NCBI GenBank assembly: GCA_037147235.1
Contig: JBAWVO010000093.1
Location: 1-20,098 of the forward strand
Reading direction: 5' to 3'
From: JANXQG01 sp037147235
GTDB taxonomy: Bacteria; Planctomycetota; Planctomycetia; Pirellulales; Thermoguttaceae
DNA: 20,098 bases
In this document: positions 13,433 through 20,098 of the stretch, piece after piece
Numbering within the stretch: the stretch's first letter is position 1
Layout: every line of letters starts with the position of its first letter
Translations under genes and position numbers: made by a program
The notes under the pieces: model-generated
What the model saw: the letters and a program-made list of their open reading frames with translations, nothing else
What the model was told of the DNA's origin: nothing
Databases searched by the model: none

Positions 13433-16240
13433 TCACTGGAAATCGCCTGCCCGGTTGTCGCTAGGATCTGGCAAACCGCCGGGGCCACGCTCCCCCTTAG
13501 CCCATTGCCGCAACGCATCTTTGTCATAGGTCATGGGGAAAAGGTACTGCCACGAGGCGAGTACCGAGTCCAAACCGCCGGTTTGCCACTCGATCTGCTT
13601 GGGATCCGGCCATTGTTTCTGGAGCTTCGCCAGCAATTTCAGATAGCCCACCTTGTCTTGCTTCGCGTGCAGGATTTTCAGCCGGACAAAGTCGCTGTGG
13701 GGCAACTTGTCGGGCTTGGTGTCGAAGTCCTTGGACCATTGCTCCACGATCGCCTGAAGTTCCTCGTCCGGCGGCTTGAAAAACACAAGGTAGTCGAGCA
13801 AATCGTTGAAGTAGCGCCAAGAATCAATGAAATCGGCACCCTTGGCGTAGTAGCCGCCTTTACCGTGGAGGGCGTAGCGGAGCAAGTAGTCGCGGTAGTG
13901 ACGCAAAGCTTTACGGAAGTACTCCACCCGCATCTCGCGGTCGATCGGCACCAGTGGGCAGTTATCTTGGCGAGGGTTGCCTATCATGAGGCACTCGAGG
14001 AAGCACCACGCGAGCACTTCCTGGTGGTGCGTTGATTCGGGAAAGGTCGCAAGGAATCGCTCGAAGTCGTCGATCCGGCTTTCTGGGGAAGAGAGACGGT
14101 TGTCGCCGCCGACCAACCGCTGATGGAGGAAATAGGGTTCCAGCGCGGCGTGTGCTACCGCCTCCCAGGTCGGATCCAGTTGAGCGGCCCGCCGATTGTG
14201 CCGTCGCGCCTCGACCAACAACTGCCGAGCTTCATTGTCGTCGAGTACCATCCAGTGCCAGCTCTCCATCGCGTTGACGTCAAAGCAGCGCGGGTTCAAG
14301 GCCAGGGCCTTGTCGCGCAATTGGCAGGCGCGGGCGTACTCCACCCGAGCCTGTTTGCGTGACCACTCATCGTCAGCCGGAGTGCCCTCGCGGGGCGTGG
14401 GCTTCCGCTGTGACGCCTGTTCGGCCACCTGCGCTGCCAGCCACTCGCTTGCCGCCGCGGCCAGGCGGGCCGGGTCATGATTCTTAAGTTCCGTCTGCTG
14501 CGCGACGCTCATATCGCCGCGACGCAGGCGCAGCTCGATCCGATCCGCGGCGGTCAGATGGGCGTCCACGACATAATCGCTCACGGGACTGAAACGGCCC
14601 CCCCGCGACTGGCTCAACCCCATACGCCACAACAGCACTTCTTGTTGGGTAGCACCCAAGGGAACCGGCACGGCGCGAAAGACACGGGGGTCGGCGGCCA
14701 ATGTGTCATCCAGCGCGCGGCGGACCTCCTCCGCAGTTTTTTCAAAATCCGCCTGGCCGGCGTAAACGTCCGCGAGGCGCCAGACCGGCTTGGCGCGAAC
14801 GTCCACCAGATGACGGAGCACACCGGGCCACCACTGCGCGATGCTCTCGCTCAAGGGAGGCGTGAAGCGCAGCGGATCGCCCGCGTTGATCGGAAACTTC
14901 AACTCGCCCAGCAGCGAGGCCGTGGGACCGTGGACTGCCTGCACCTGAATGGACGCCTGCCCGCCCTCGCTGGTGATCCAGGAGAAAACGAACACGTCAA
15001 CGGTGATCAGTGGCGACCGCGTCGCCAGCGGAGATTGAGCCAGTTGCAGGGTGCGTTCCTCCAGCAGCTTCGCTAACTGAGCGCGGTCGACCGGCTTCAG
15101 CCGTCCGTCCGCTGCCAGCGATTCATTCAGAAACTGCTCGTAAAACGCCTGATGCGCGCGACCGGCCATCAGGTAGTAGGTGCTTAACCGCTGTGTAGGC
15201 AGAACCACCACCGCTCCTTCCACCTTTGCGTCGAACTTCACGGCGGGTGGCGTCATCACAACAACCGGCGCGGCCTTTTCCGGAGCTTTGTCGGCCGAGT
15301 GCGATTCCGTAACATGGAAAAATGCAGGCATGGTCGGCATCGGCCAGCAGGTCTCCTTCCGCCGAGCTTCCTTGATGGCCCTGCCCGCCTCCGGCGTCAG
15401 CAACCAGCGAGCAAATTCCTTGGTGACTTGATTGGCTGCGGGATGGACCAGGTATCTTGCCGCGATGCGCAGGGGATACCGGCCGCTGCATACGGCGGCG
15501 GCATCGGTCGGCAAGTGGGGCTGCTCGTCATCGTCAAGGATCGGCACGACCTTGAGTCCCGTTGCGATGTTCTTCTGGGAATAGTACCAGATGCCCATGG
15601 CATTAGGATCCTCGGCCACTGCATGAAGCGGATCCCTGGGCCCGCTGCCCGGCTTTCGACGCGCCACGGCAAACAAATTATCGACTTCGCAGAGCACAAT
15701 CGTTTTGTTGCTTGCCTGTCCCAGATCCTTCCAGGTCGAGTCTGGATTCATCAGGGCACGGAAGAGTTGCTCCTCGGTGACGGCGGCTATCGGATTGGCA
15801 GGATTCACAAAGACGGCCATCGTCCAATAGCCCAAGACAAACTCCTCAGGCGGCTTCGACCACGTTTTTCCTTGCCGAAGCATCTCTTGCCAGGCCATGT
15901 GGTGCAACATGGGCAGCACGTTGGCCTGGCCAAGGTCGAATTGTTTGATCGATCCGTGGCGCATTCGCGTGAATCGTACCCCTGCGGCTCCTCCCCCTCG
16001 ATAAGCGCAGGCCGCCTGCACGATTTCGTCCATGTTTGTGAGGCAGACAGCGAAGCGGACCTCGTTGTCCGCAATGGGAACGGTAGGCTCGACAAAACCA
16101 TACTGCCAGCCTCCGTCGAAATTCGGGGGGTCGGCGCAGGCGAACCGTGCCGGAGCGGCCAGCGCGGCAAGGGTTACCGCGCCCAGAAGAACGAGTAGGG
16201 CTCGCATAACGTATTTCACTTGACTTTTGATTTGGACCAT
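13433..16240 (-). CDS. Exported multidomain protein with PstS-like binding domain and helical C-terminus
   Basis: The 935-residue protein starts with a signal peptide (hydrophobic run at 12-30, probable cleavage near FACA-DPPN, residue 36). Residues ~130-300 resemble PstS-type periplasmic binding proteins: a VNPANP strand, the TEEQL..AL..P..TWKDLG segment, RYPL..AARYLV and a C-terminal FARWLLTPEAGRAIKEA helix. A linker follows. Residues ~345-460 include VDRAQLAKLLEE, reminiscent of CsgG/TolB-like lipoprotein domains, though this is weak. From ~620 to ~800 alpha-helical pairs (ALALNPRCFD, RAAQLDPTWEAVA) look TPR-like. AAGGA stands nine bases before the ATG. No transporter genes (pstC/A/B) are near, so it is not an ordinary uptake system. 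I infer an envelope scaffold or sensor with a solute-binding part. The ligand is unknown. A 41-bp repeat sits directly upstream. Confidence 0.8.
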   Translation of the reverse strand: MVQIKSQVKYVMRALLVLLGAVTLAALAAPARFACADPPNFDGGWQYGFVEPTVPIADNEVRFAVCLTNMDEIVQAACAYRGGGAAGVRFTRMRHGSIKQFDLGQANVLPMLHHMAWQEMLRQGKTWSKPPEEFVLGYWTMAVFVNPANPIAAVTEEQLFRALMNPDSTWKDLGQASNKTIVLCEVDNLFAVARRKPGSGPRDPLHAVAEDPNAMGIWYYSQKNIATGLKVVPILDDDEQPHLPTDAAAVCSGRYPLRIAARYLVHPAANQVTKEFARWLLTPEAGRAIKEARRKETCWPMPTMPAFFHVTESHSADKAPEKAAPVVVMTPPAVKFDAKVEGAVVVLPTQRLSTYYLMAGRAHQAFYEQFLNESLAADGRLKPVDRAQLAKLLEERTLQLAQSPLATRSPLITVDVFVFSWITSEGGQASIQVQAVHGPTASLLGELKFPINAGDPLRFTPPLSESIAQWWPGVLRHLVDVRAKPVWRLADVYAGQADFEKTAEEVRRALDDTLAADPRVFRAVPVPLGATQQEVLLWRMGLSQSRGGRFSPVSDYVVDAHLTAADRIELRLRRGDMSVAQQTELKNHDPARLAAAASEWLAAQVAEQASQRKPTPREGTPADDEWSRKQARVEYARACQLRDKALALNPRCFDVNAMESWHWMVLDDNEARQLLVEARRHNRRAAQLDPTWEAVAHAALEPYFLHQRLVGGDNRLSSPESRIDDFERFLATFPESTHHQEVLAWCFLECLMIGNPRQDNCPLVPIDREMRVEYFRKALRHYRDYLLRYALHGKGGYYAKGADFIDSWRYFNDLLDYLVFFKPPDEELQAIVEQWSKDFDTKPDKLPHSDFVRLKILHAKQDKVGYLKLLAKLQKQWPDPKQIEWQTGGLDSVLASWQYLFPMTYDKDALRQWAKGERGPGGLPDPSDNRAGDFQ

Positions 16241-16254
16241 CCGGTGTTTTCCTT

Positions 16255-16295
16255 TTTACGGCCTAGTCCAGTCCTCGAAATGCAATCCGGGTACA
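16255..16295 (-). repeat. 41-bp direct repeat bracketing the accessory block, copy 2
   Basis: Same orientation as 12908-12948, one mismatch. It lies 14-54 bases upstream of the 935-residue gene, in its leader. The sequences flanking the two copies differ, so the shared part is sharply bounded. Confidence 0.8.
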
Positions 16296-16358
16296 CGTTG
16301 AAAGTCGCGTGCATTTCGAGTCGGTACATGCACTCTGTTCGACGGATGCCTCTGACAT
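16263..16358 (-). CDS. Possible 31-residue upstream ORF (doubtful)
   Basis: On the minus strand an ATG at 16356-16358, preceded at seven bases by AGGGG, opens a frame MSEASVEQSACTDSKCTRLS followed by 11 more residues. It stops 22 bp before the start of the 935-residue gene and holds three cysteines. Its last codons lie in the 41-bp repeat. It could be a leader peptide, a fragment of a lost gene or chance. I know no homologue. Confidence 0.2.
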   Translation of the reverse strand: MSEASVEQSACTDSKCTRLSTCTRIAFRGLD

Positions 16359-16489
16359 TGTGGAACCCCTCAAGAATAATTGGTAAAGTCTCTATCTACT
16401 AATGATAAATAAGAAGATCGTGGCAGGCAATGGCTTCATCCCCTCACACCGTAATCCCTTGGTCAGCACCATGAACTCGGTCAGGAGAC

Positions 16490-16516
16490 CCTCGCCGAAC
16501 ACGGCCGTCGGCGAGG
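16490..16516. repeat. 9-bp perfect hairpin joined to a partial dispersed repeat
   Basis: CCTCGCCGA, a 9-base loop, then TCGGCGAGG. It abuts the partial repeat copy at 16476-16490 (CTCGGTCAGGAGACC). The junction of repeat core and hairpin parallels that at 7925. Confidence 0.6.
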
Positions 16517-16576
16517 CCTGCGTGGAGCGAAGAGCAAGTCGGACTAATAATGGCGGAAGGCGGAAGGGGTAAGGGG

Positions 16577-16654
16577 GAAGGGGGAGTGTTGCTCCGCCTT
16601 CCCCCTTCGCGTTGTTCCCTGAGCAACCGGGGCAGCGCGGATGCGCTACCCCGG
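16577..16654. repeat. Two GC-rich stem-loops
   Basis: GAAGGGGG (16577-16584) pairs with CCCCCTTC (16601-16608). CCGGGGCAGCGC (16627-16638) pairs with GCGCTACCCCGG (16643-16654) apart from one C-A mismatch. They lie about 220-300 bp past the murF stop. Neither has a T-run on the minus strand, so use as a murF terminator is not supported. Confidence 0.5.
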
Positions 16655-16872
16655 CACTCAGAACGAAATTCCACCGTGAAGCTCTTGCCGGAGCGACCGA
16701 CCCAGGGGTCGCGGAACCCGGCAAGCGGTTTGCTTCAACCCAAGGAGGGGAGGCCGGCAGCCAATTCCCGCAAACGGACTGCCAACGGTGGAACTCCTTA
16801 ATGGTTTGGTATTCTGGATCGAGTGCCTTCTTTATTGGGTGTAAAACTGTGTAACTTGTTTTGCGAGTTGCC

Positions 16873-18309
16873 TTATGCGGACTTGCGTTGCGGATACTGT
16901 TTCAAATTCTCGATCAGGCGTTCCATTGCCATCACGCGCGAACCTTTGACCAAGACGATGTCGCCCGGCAAGATGGCTTGGCCCACGTAGGGCATGGCAT
17001 CTTCGAGCGTGTCGCAAGGCACGGCACGGGCACGGATCAAGCCGGTTGAGCGAGCCCCGGCCGTGACGTGTCGGGCGAACTGACCACAGGCGATGACTAA
17101 CTCGGCCCCGCCGATCTGGACAATGTCTTTTCCTATCTGCCAATGCAAGGCGATCGATTGCGTTCCCAACTCGGCCATGTCGCCGCAGACGACGATTCGT
17201 CGGCCAGCCGCATCGAAGTCGCGCAAGAGTTCCAGGGCCGCCCGCATCGCGGTGGGGTTTGAATGGTAGGTGTCGTTGATAATCGTCGCACCGCGGATTT
17301 CAATCATTTCGCAGCGCAACGGCACAGCCTGGTAGTTGGTCAGGGCCGCGGCAATTGCTTCCAGGTCGAAACCCATCATGCGCCCCACAGCCACGGAGGC
17401 CAGCGCGGCGTTGATAGAATGGCGGCCCCAGACTGGAATGGAGAACCGTACCGGCGTCTTACTGCCGCGGCTACCGGTGGCCGGTGCCGCGACTTCACCG
17501 CAGGCAATATGAAATTCCAAGCGGCCCTGCTTGCACTCGATATTCACCGCACGAAGGTTGCACTGCGGTCCAGAGCCGACCCAGGTGATCGGTGCCGCAC
17601 AATGCGACGACAATACCCGCAACCACGAATCGTCGGCCAGCACGGCATGTCCGCTGCTGGGCAATGCGGCCAGCAACTCGGCCTTGGTCTCGGCCAAGCC
17701 TTGGCGACTGCCAAATTCGCAGATATGAGCGTCTTCAAGCTGCGTGATCACGCCAACCTTGGGCGCGCACAACTCGGCTAGCATGGCGATCTCGCCAGCG
17801 CGGTTGGCGGCCAACTCCAGCACGGCATAGTCGTGTTGCGGTTCGATCGTCAACATGCTCAACGGCACGCCCCACGGATTGTTATAATTTCGCGGGCTGG
17901 CCGTTCCCTGCAAGCGGCTCTGCAACACGGTATGGATCATCTGCCGCGTTGTGGTCTTACCCACACTGCCCGTCACCGCGATAACAATGCCGGTGAAGTG
18001 TCGCCGCTTCCATCGTGCCCATTGCTCCAGTGCCTGTTGCGTGTTGTTAACATTCAGAACCCAGCCGTCGTCAGGCTCGGTTTCAAATTGTGAAACAACG
18101 ACACCTTGCGCACCGCGGCGAAAAGCCTCCTGGATGAAACAGGCCCCGTCGCAGTTCGGTTCCTGGATCGCCCAAAAGATATCGTCGGACTCTACCTGGC
18201 GGCTGTCGATGACAATCCGACCCAGCGCAATAAGAGCAGCATCCGGAATTCTGCATGCAGGCAGAATTCGGCCACCGGTCGCTTGTGCTAGGTCGTGAAG
18301 GGTTTGCAT
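16873..18309 (-). CDS. murF: UDP-N-acetylmuramoyl-tripeptide--D-alanyl-D-alanine ligase
   Basis: MurF adds D-Ala-D-Ala to the UDP-MurNAc-tripeptide in the cytoplasm, using ATP. The 478-residue protein (E. coli 452) has the MurF order of motifs: an N-terminal domain with DSRQVESDDIFWAI, the P-loop GSVGKTTT (114-121), RNYNNPWGVPL (140-150), the ELAANRAGEIAML segment (165-177), the DAHICEFGS..GLAETKAELL region with the probable carbamylated Lys 209, GRHSINAALA, NDTYHSNP (345-352) and VKGSRVMAMERL near the end. All active-site motifs are present. NDTYHSNP differs only slightly from the common NDSYNANP. The ATG at 18307-18309 has no ribosome binding site directly upstream. Instead a heptamer array fills the 80-bp gap to murE, with an AGGAG at its far side. 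It is probably in one operon with the murE-like gene. Confidence 0.93.
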   Translation of the reverse strand: MQTLHDLAQATGGRILPACRIPDAALIALGRIVIDSRQVESDDIFWAIQEPNCDGACFIQEAFRRGAQGVVVSQFETEPDDGWVLNVNNTQQALEQWARWKRRHFTGIVIAVTGSVGKTTTRQMIHTVLQSRLQGTASPRNYNNPWGVPLSMLTIEPQHDYAVLELAANRAGEIAMLAELCAPKVGVITQLEDAHICEFGSRQGLAETKAELLAALPSSGHAVLADDSWLRVLSSHCAAPITWVGSGPQCNLRAVNIECKQGRLEFHIACGEVAAPATGSRGSKTPVRFSIPVWGRHSINAALASVAVGRMMGFDLEAIAAALTNYQAVPLRCEMIEIRGATIINDTYHSNPTAMRAALELLRDFDAAGRRIVVCGDMAELGTQSIALHWQIGKDIVQIGGAELVIACGQFARHVTAGARSTGLIRARAVPCDTLEDAMPYVGQAILPGDIVLVKGSRVMAMERLIENLKQYPQRKSA

Positions 18310-18317
18310 CGTAGGGA

Positions 18318-18384
18318 GTGCTTAGTGCTTAGTGCTTAGTGCTTAGGGCTTAGTGCTTAGGGCTTAGTGCTTAGGGCTTAGGGC
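18318..18384. repeat. Heptamer tandem repeat between murE-like gene and murF
   Basis: Nine consecutive 7-bp units of GTGCTTA or GGGCTTA fill 18318-18380, with a partial tenth unit (GGGC) to 18384. The order is GTG four times, then GGG and GTG alternating, ending in GGG. The array occupies most of the 80-bp gap between the murE stop (18390) and the murF start (18309). Read on the minus strand, each unit contains TAA, so all frames are closed. It separates the only purine-rich AGGAG (18385-18389, overlapping the murE stop region) from the murF ATG by about 75 bases. Confidence 0.9.
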
Positions 18385-18389
18385 AACTC

Positions 18390-19835
18390 CTAAGTTCTTT
18401 CTTCTGCTTGTGCATACAGCCAGTCTTCAGCAATCTGTTGATCGTCCAAGGCAATTCGCTTGTTGCTGGCGATTAGAAGGCAATCGCCTGGTTGGGCTTG
18501 AGCCAAGGCCCAATGAATCGCTTCACTGCGATCGATAATCACCTGGGTTGCCGTGGTTTTTTGAAAGCCTTCGAGAATCTCCGTGACAATTTCCCGGGGA
18601 TCTTCGTGCTGCGGGTTGTCGCTGGTGAGTACGGTACAATCGGCGAGCTTCTCGGCCTGCCGGCCCATCAGCGGTTGGTTGTGATCGCCCACGGCACCGG
18701 ACACGCAAATTAGGCGGCCGTTGGTCACGTTCCGCAATGCCCGCAAGCTGCTGGCCAGCGCGTCGGGTGTGTGAGCATAGTCGATGAACACGCTGAATGG
18801 CTGGCCGCACTCGATCCGCTGCAAGCGGCCCGGCACGTAGTCAACCGACTCCAGCCCGCGGACAACCGTTGCCAGGTCAAGCCCATAAGTCAGACCCACG
18901 GCGGTCGCGGTCAGGCAGTTATAAATATGGTGCTTACCGATCATTCGGGTCCGCACGGGCACGGTTTCGCTGCCGGCGGTGAGCAGGAAGGTCTGTTCGC
19001 TGGGGAACTGCTCGACCGGCGTGGCCATGATTTCGGCCGGATTGCGGATGCCGATCGTCAGTGCCGGACCGTGGAAATGCCGCAAATAGCCTGCGGCAAT
19101 CGCGTCATCGGCATTCACGACGGCAAATCCTTCCGGGGCCAAGTAGTCCAAGAGCTTCGATTTTGCCAAGCGGTAGTCTTGCAGCGAATTATGATCATCG
19201 AGGTGGTCGCGGCTGACGTTGGTAACGCAGGCCACGTCGAGGCGAAGGCCGGCAATGTGGCTTTGCGCCAGGGCGCGGTTGGAAACTTCCAGCATGGCGT
19301 GCGTGCATTCATTGGTCACCATCCGCGCCAGCAGCGGCGCCAGGGTCTCGGCGGGCGGCGTGGTATGTGTAGCCGGTTCGACCTCCTGGCCGTCGAAATA
19401 GCCCAACGTACCCGCCACGCCAACACGATAGCCGGCCTTCAGGAGCACGCTGGCGATGAGGCAACTGGTGGTCGTCTTGCCATGGGATCCCGTGATGCCG
19501 ATCAACTTCAGCTTGAAGCTGGGATTTCCGGCCAATGCTTGGCAAATGCGGCCGTAGGCATGATGGACGTGAGGCACAACCCCGCACGGCACGCTTAGGC
19601 CCGACTGCGGACGCTCGCACAGTACCGACGTTGCCCCGCGCTGGATTGCCTCGGCAATGAATTGGTGGCCATCGTATCGATCACCCGGCAGGGCGGCAAA
19701 CAGGTCACCCGGCCGCACGCGGCGCGAGTCGGACGTGCAGCGCAAGGGCCGAATGTCGTCGGCACCGATGAATTCGGCTTCCGGCAACAACGCCCGTAAA
19801 CTAAGCAGTCGATCCGTGACGGAACAAGTTCGCAC
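18390..19835 (-). CDS. murE: MurE-like Mur ligase with altered amino-acid-binding motifs
   Basis: MurE normally adds the third peptide residue (meso-diaminopimelate in most Gram-negatives) to UDP-MurNAc-dipeptide. This 481-residue protein has the MurE order: TSDSRRVRPGDLFAALPG (34-51), P-loop GSHGKTTT (116-123, usually GTNGKTTT), HTTPPAE, EVSNRALAQ (183-191), NVSRDHLDDH (206-215), the probable carbamylated Lys 225, VPGRLQR (334-340) and IDYAHTPDAL (351-360). The C-terminal domain departs from the family. The GGDRD..KRP segment is shortened to GAVGDHNQP, the DNPR motif is DNPQ (406-409), and the GKGHE..Q segment is missing between LIAS and KRIALDD (455-465). In known MurE enzymes the Arg of DNPR and the Glu of GKGHE contact meso-diaminopimelate. 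It may be a paralogue with another substrate or a reduced enzyme. A GTG start (19833-19835) is chosen because GGAGG lies nine bases upstream. murF follows. Confidence 0.85.
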   Translation of the reverse strand: MRTCSVTDRLLSLRALLPEAEFIGADDIRPLRCTSDSRRVRPGDLFAALPGDRYDGHQFIAEAIQRGATSVLCERPQSGLSVPCGVVPHVHHAYGRICQALAGNPSFKLKLIGITGSHGKTTTSCLIASVLLKAGYRVGVAGTLGYFDGQEVEPATHTTPPAETLAPLLARMVTNECTHAMLEVSNRALAQSHIAGLRLDVACVTNVSRDHLDDHNSLQDYRLAKSKLLDYLAPEGFAVVNADDAIAAGYLRHFHGPALTIGIRNPAEIMATPVEQFPSEQTFLLTAGSETVPVRTRMIGKHHIYNCLTATAVGLTYGLDLATVVRGLESVDYVPGRLQRIECGQPFSVFIDYAHTPDALASSLRALRNVTNGRLICVSGAVGDHNQPLMGRQAEKLADCTVLTSDNPQHEDPREIVTEILEGFQKTTATQVIIDRSEAIHWALAQAQPGDCLLIASNKRIALDDQQIAEDWLYAQAEERT

Positions 19836-19844
19836 AGCCCAAGG

Positions 19845-19849
19845 CCTCC
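19845..19849 (-). promoter_or_regulatory. Ribosome binding site that selects the GTG start of the murE-like gene
   Basis: GGAGG on the minus strand stands nine bases before the GTG at 19833-19835. No in-frame ATG occurs near the N-terminus, and domain alignment by eye needs a start in this area. Confidence 0.55.
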
Positions 19850-19936
19850 ATGCCGCAGGGCAAAACAGATATTCGAGGGTGGCTGCTCAACAGAATCGAG
19901 TAGTCTGCTGGCAGCCCTCAATAACTTACGGGCCGG

Positions 19937-19964
19937 ATTGTCGCAATTTCCGTGGCTGTGTCAA
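19937..19964 (-). promoter_or_regulatory. Candidate promoter of the murE-murF operon
   Basis: On the minus strand a perfect TTGACA (19959-19964) is followed after 16 bases by GACAAT (19937-19942, 4/6 to the -10 consensus). It would give a leader of roughly 95 bases before the GTG start. It is placed correctly but found by eye only. Confidence 0.4.
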
Positions 19965-20098
19965 GGCGAATTTGGAATCTGGAAAAGGCCTTGATCATAA
20001 CCTTGCCAACTGCTAGTTGTAGGGTGCGTGGAGCGAACCGACTGGGAAATGGTGGGTTGCGCACGAAGTCGAGACGCTGAAAGCACTTACTGCTGTTC

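Larger units (their letters stand above)
16296..16872. other. Non-coding, hairpin-rich region
   Basis: Apart from the doubtful short frame at 16263-16358, no gene is supported here. Frames open on both strands are repeat-derived and lack a recognisable product. The stretch contains a 15-bp piece of the 28-bp dispersed repeat in inverted orientation (16476-16490) and three hairpins (16490-16516, 16577-16608, 16627-16654). It separates two minus-strand transcription units: the 3' end of murF and the promoter region of the 935-residue gene. Confidence 0.6.
19836..20098. other. Upstream region of the murE-like gene
   Basis: No gene is visible to the end of the window. The stretch holds the candidate promoter and ribosome binding site described above. 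The last 90 bases contain a GGGTGCGTGGAGCGAA sequence of the type often seen in dispersed repeats, but there is no second copy in the window. Confidence 0.5.

Noticed and set aside
13352..14035. Plus-strand frame of 227 codons opposite the 935-residue gene
   Set aside because: It begins with TTG, lacks a ribosome binding site and is antisense to a gene with a signal peptide and recognisable domain. Codon-position bias follows the minus strand.
18318..18384. Telomere-like TTAGGG repeat
   Set aside because: The unit is seven bases with an alternating GTG/GGG start, lies between two genes and not at an end, so the likeness is coincidence.
18771..19598. Plus-strand frame of 275 codons opposite the murE-like gene
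   Set aside because: Antisense shadow. The minus strand carries all Mur-ligase motifs.
20011..20098. Dispersed repeat at the end of the window
   Set aside because: The sequence looks like a known style of repeat, but no second copy lies in the window, so it cannot be supported here.

Overview
The window looks like part of a planctomycete chromosome, probably of the Pirellula/Blastopirellula kind. Three things support this: a very large secreted PEP-CTERM protein made of beta-strand repeats, murE/murF-like ligase genes outside any visible division/cell-wall cluster, and intergenic DNA packed with small perfect hairpins and dispersed repeats that I associate with this phylum. The taxonomic call is inference from gene content. 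No rRNA, tRNA or CRISPR was recognised.

Layout: 1-617 is non-coding, with hairpins, a Tn5/IS4-like transposase remnant and the first copies of two dispersed repeats. 618-6965 (minus) is a 2115-residue exported PEP-CTERM protein. 6966-8892 is a non-coding region of about 1.9 kb with many perfect palindromes, a MITE-like pair of inverted arms and the C-terminal stump of a VapC-type toxin. 8893-11604 (plus) is aceE, the homodimeric pyruvate dehydrogenase E1, with no E2 or E3 gene beside it. 11791-12036 (plus) is a small unknown gene with a strong ribosome binding site.

From 12054 to 16358 almost everything is on the minus strand: a Phd/YefM-VapC toxin-antitoxin pair, the broken start of an acyl-carrier-like gene, a truncated REP-associated tyrosine transposase (RAYT), a small Cro/C1-type HTH protein, and a 935-residue exported protein with a PstS-like binding domain and an alpha-helical, TPR-like C-terminus. 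A 41-bp direct repeat (40/41 identical) brackets the part of this block holding the RAYT relic, the HTH gene and the 935-residue gene.

16241-16872 is again hairpin-rich and non-coding. 16873-19835 (minus) holds a murE-like gene followed by murF. The two are separated by an 80-bp spacer made mostly of a heptamer tandem repeat. The MurE-like protein keeps the ATP-binding and central motifs but lacks or alters three C-terminal motifs that normally bind meso-diaminopimelate, so its substrate may be unusual.

The clearest working units are the murE-murF pair (cytoplasmic peptidoglycan precursor synthesis), aceE (pyruvate to acetyl-CoA) and the toxin-antitoxin pair. The rest is surface or exported protein genes and eroded mobile DNA. 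The best candidates for something new are the divergent MurE, the heptamer spacer, the repeat-bracketed block and the palindrome region together with its RAYT relic.
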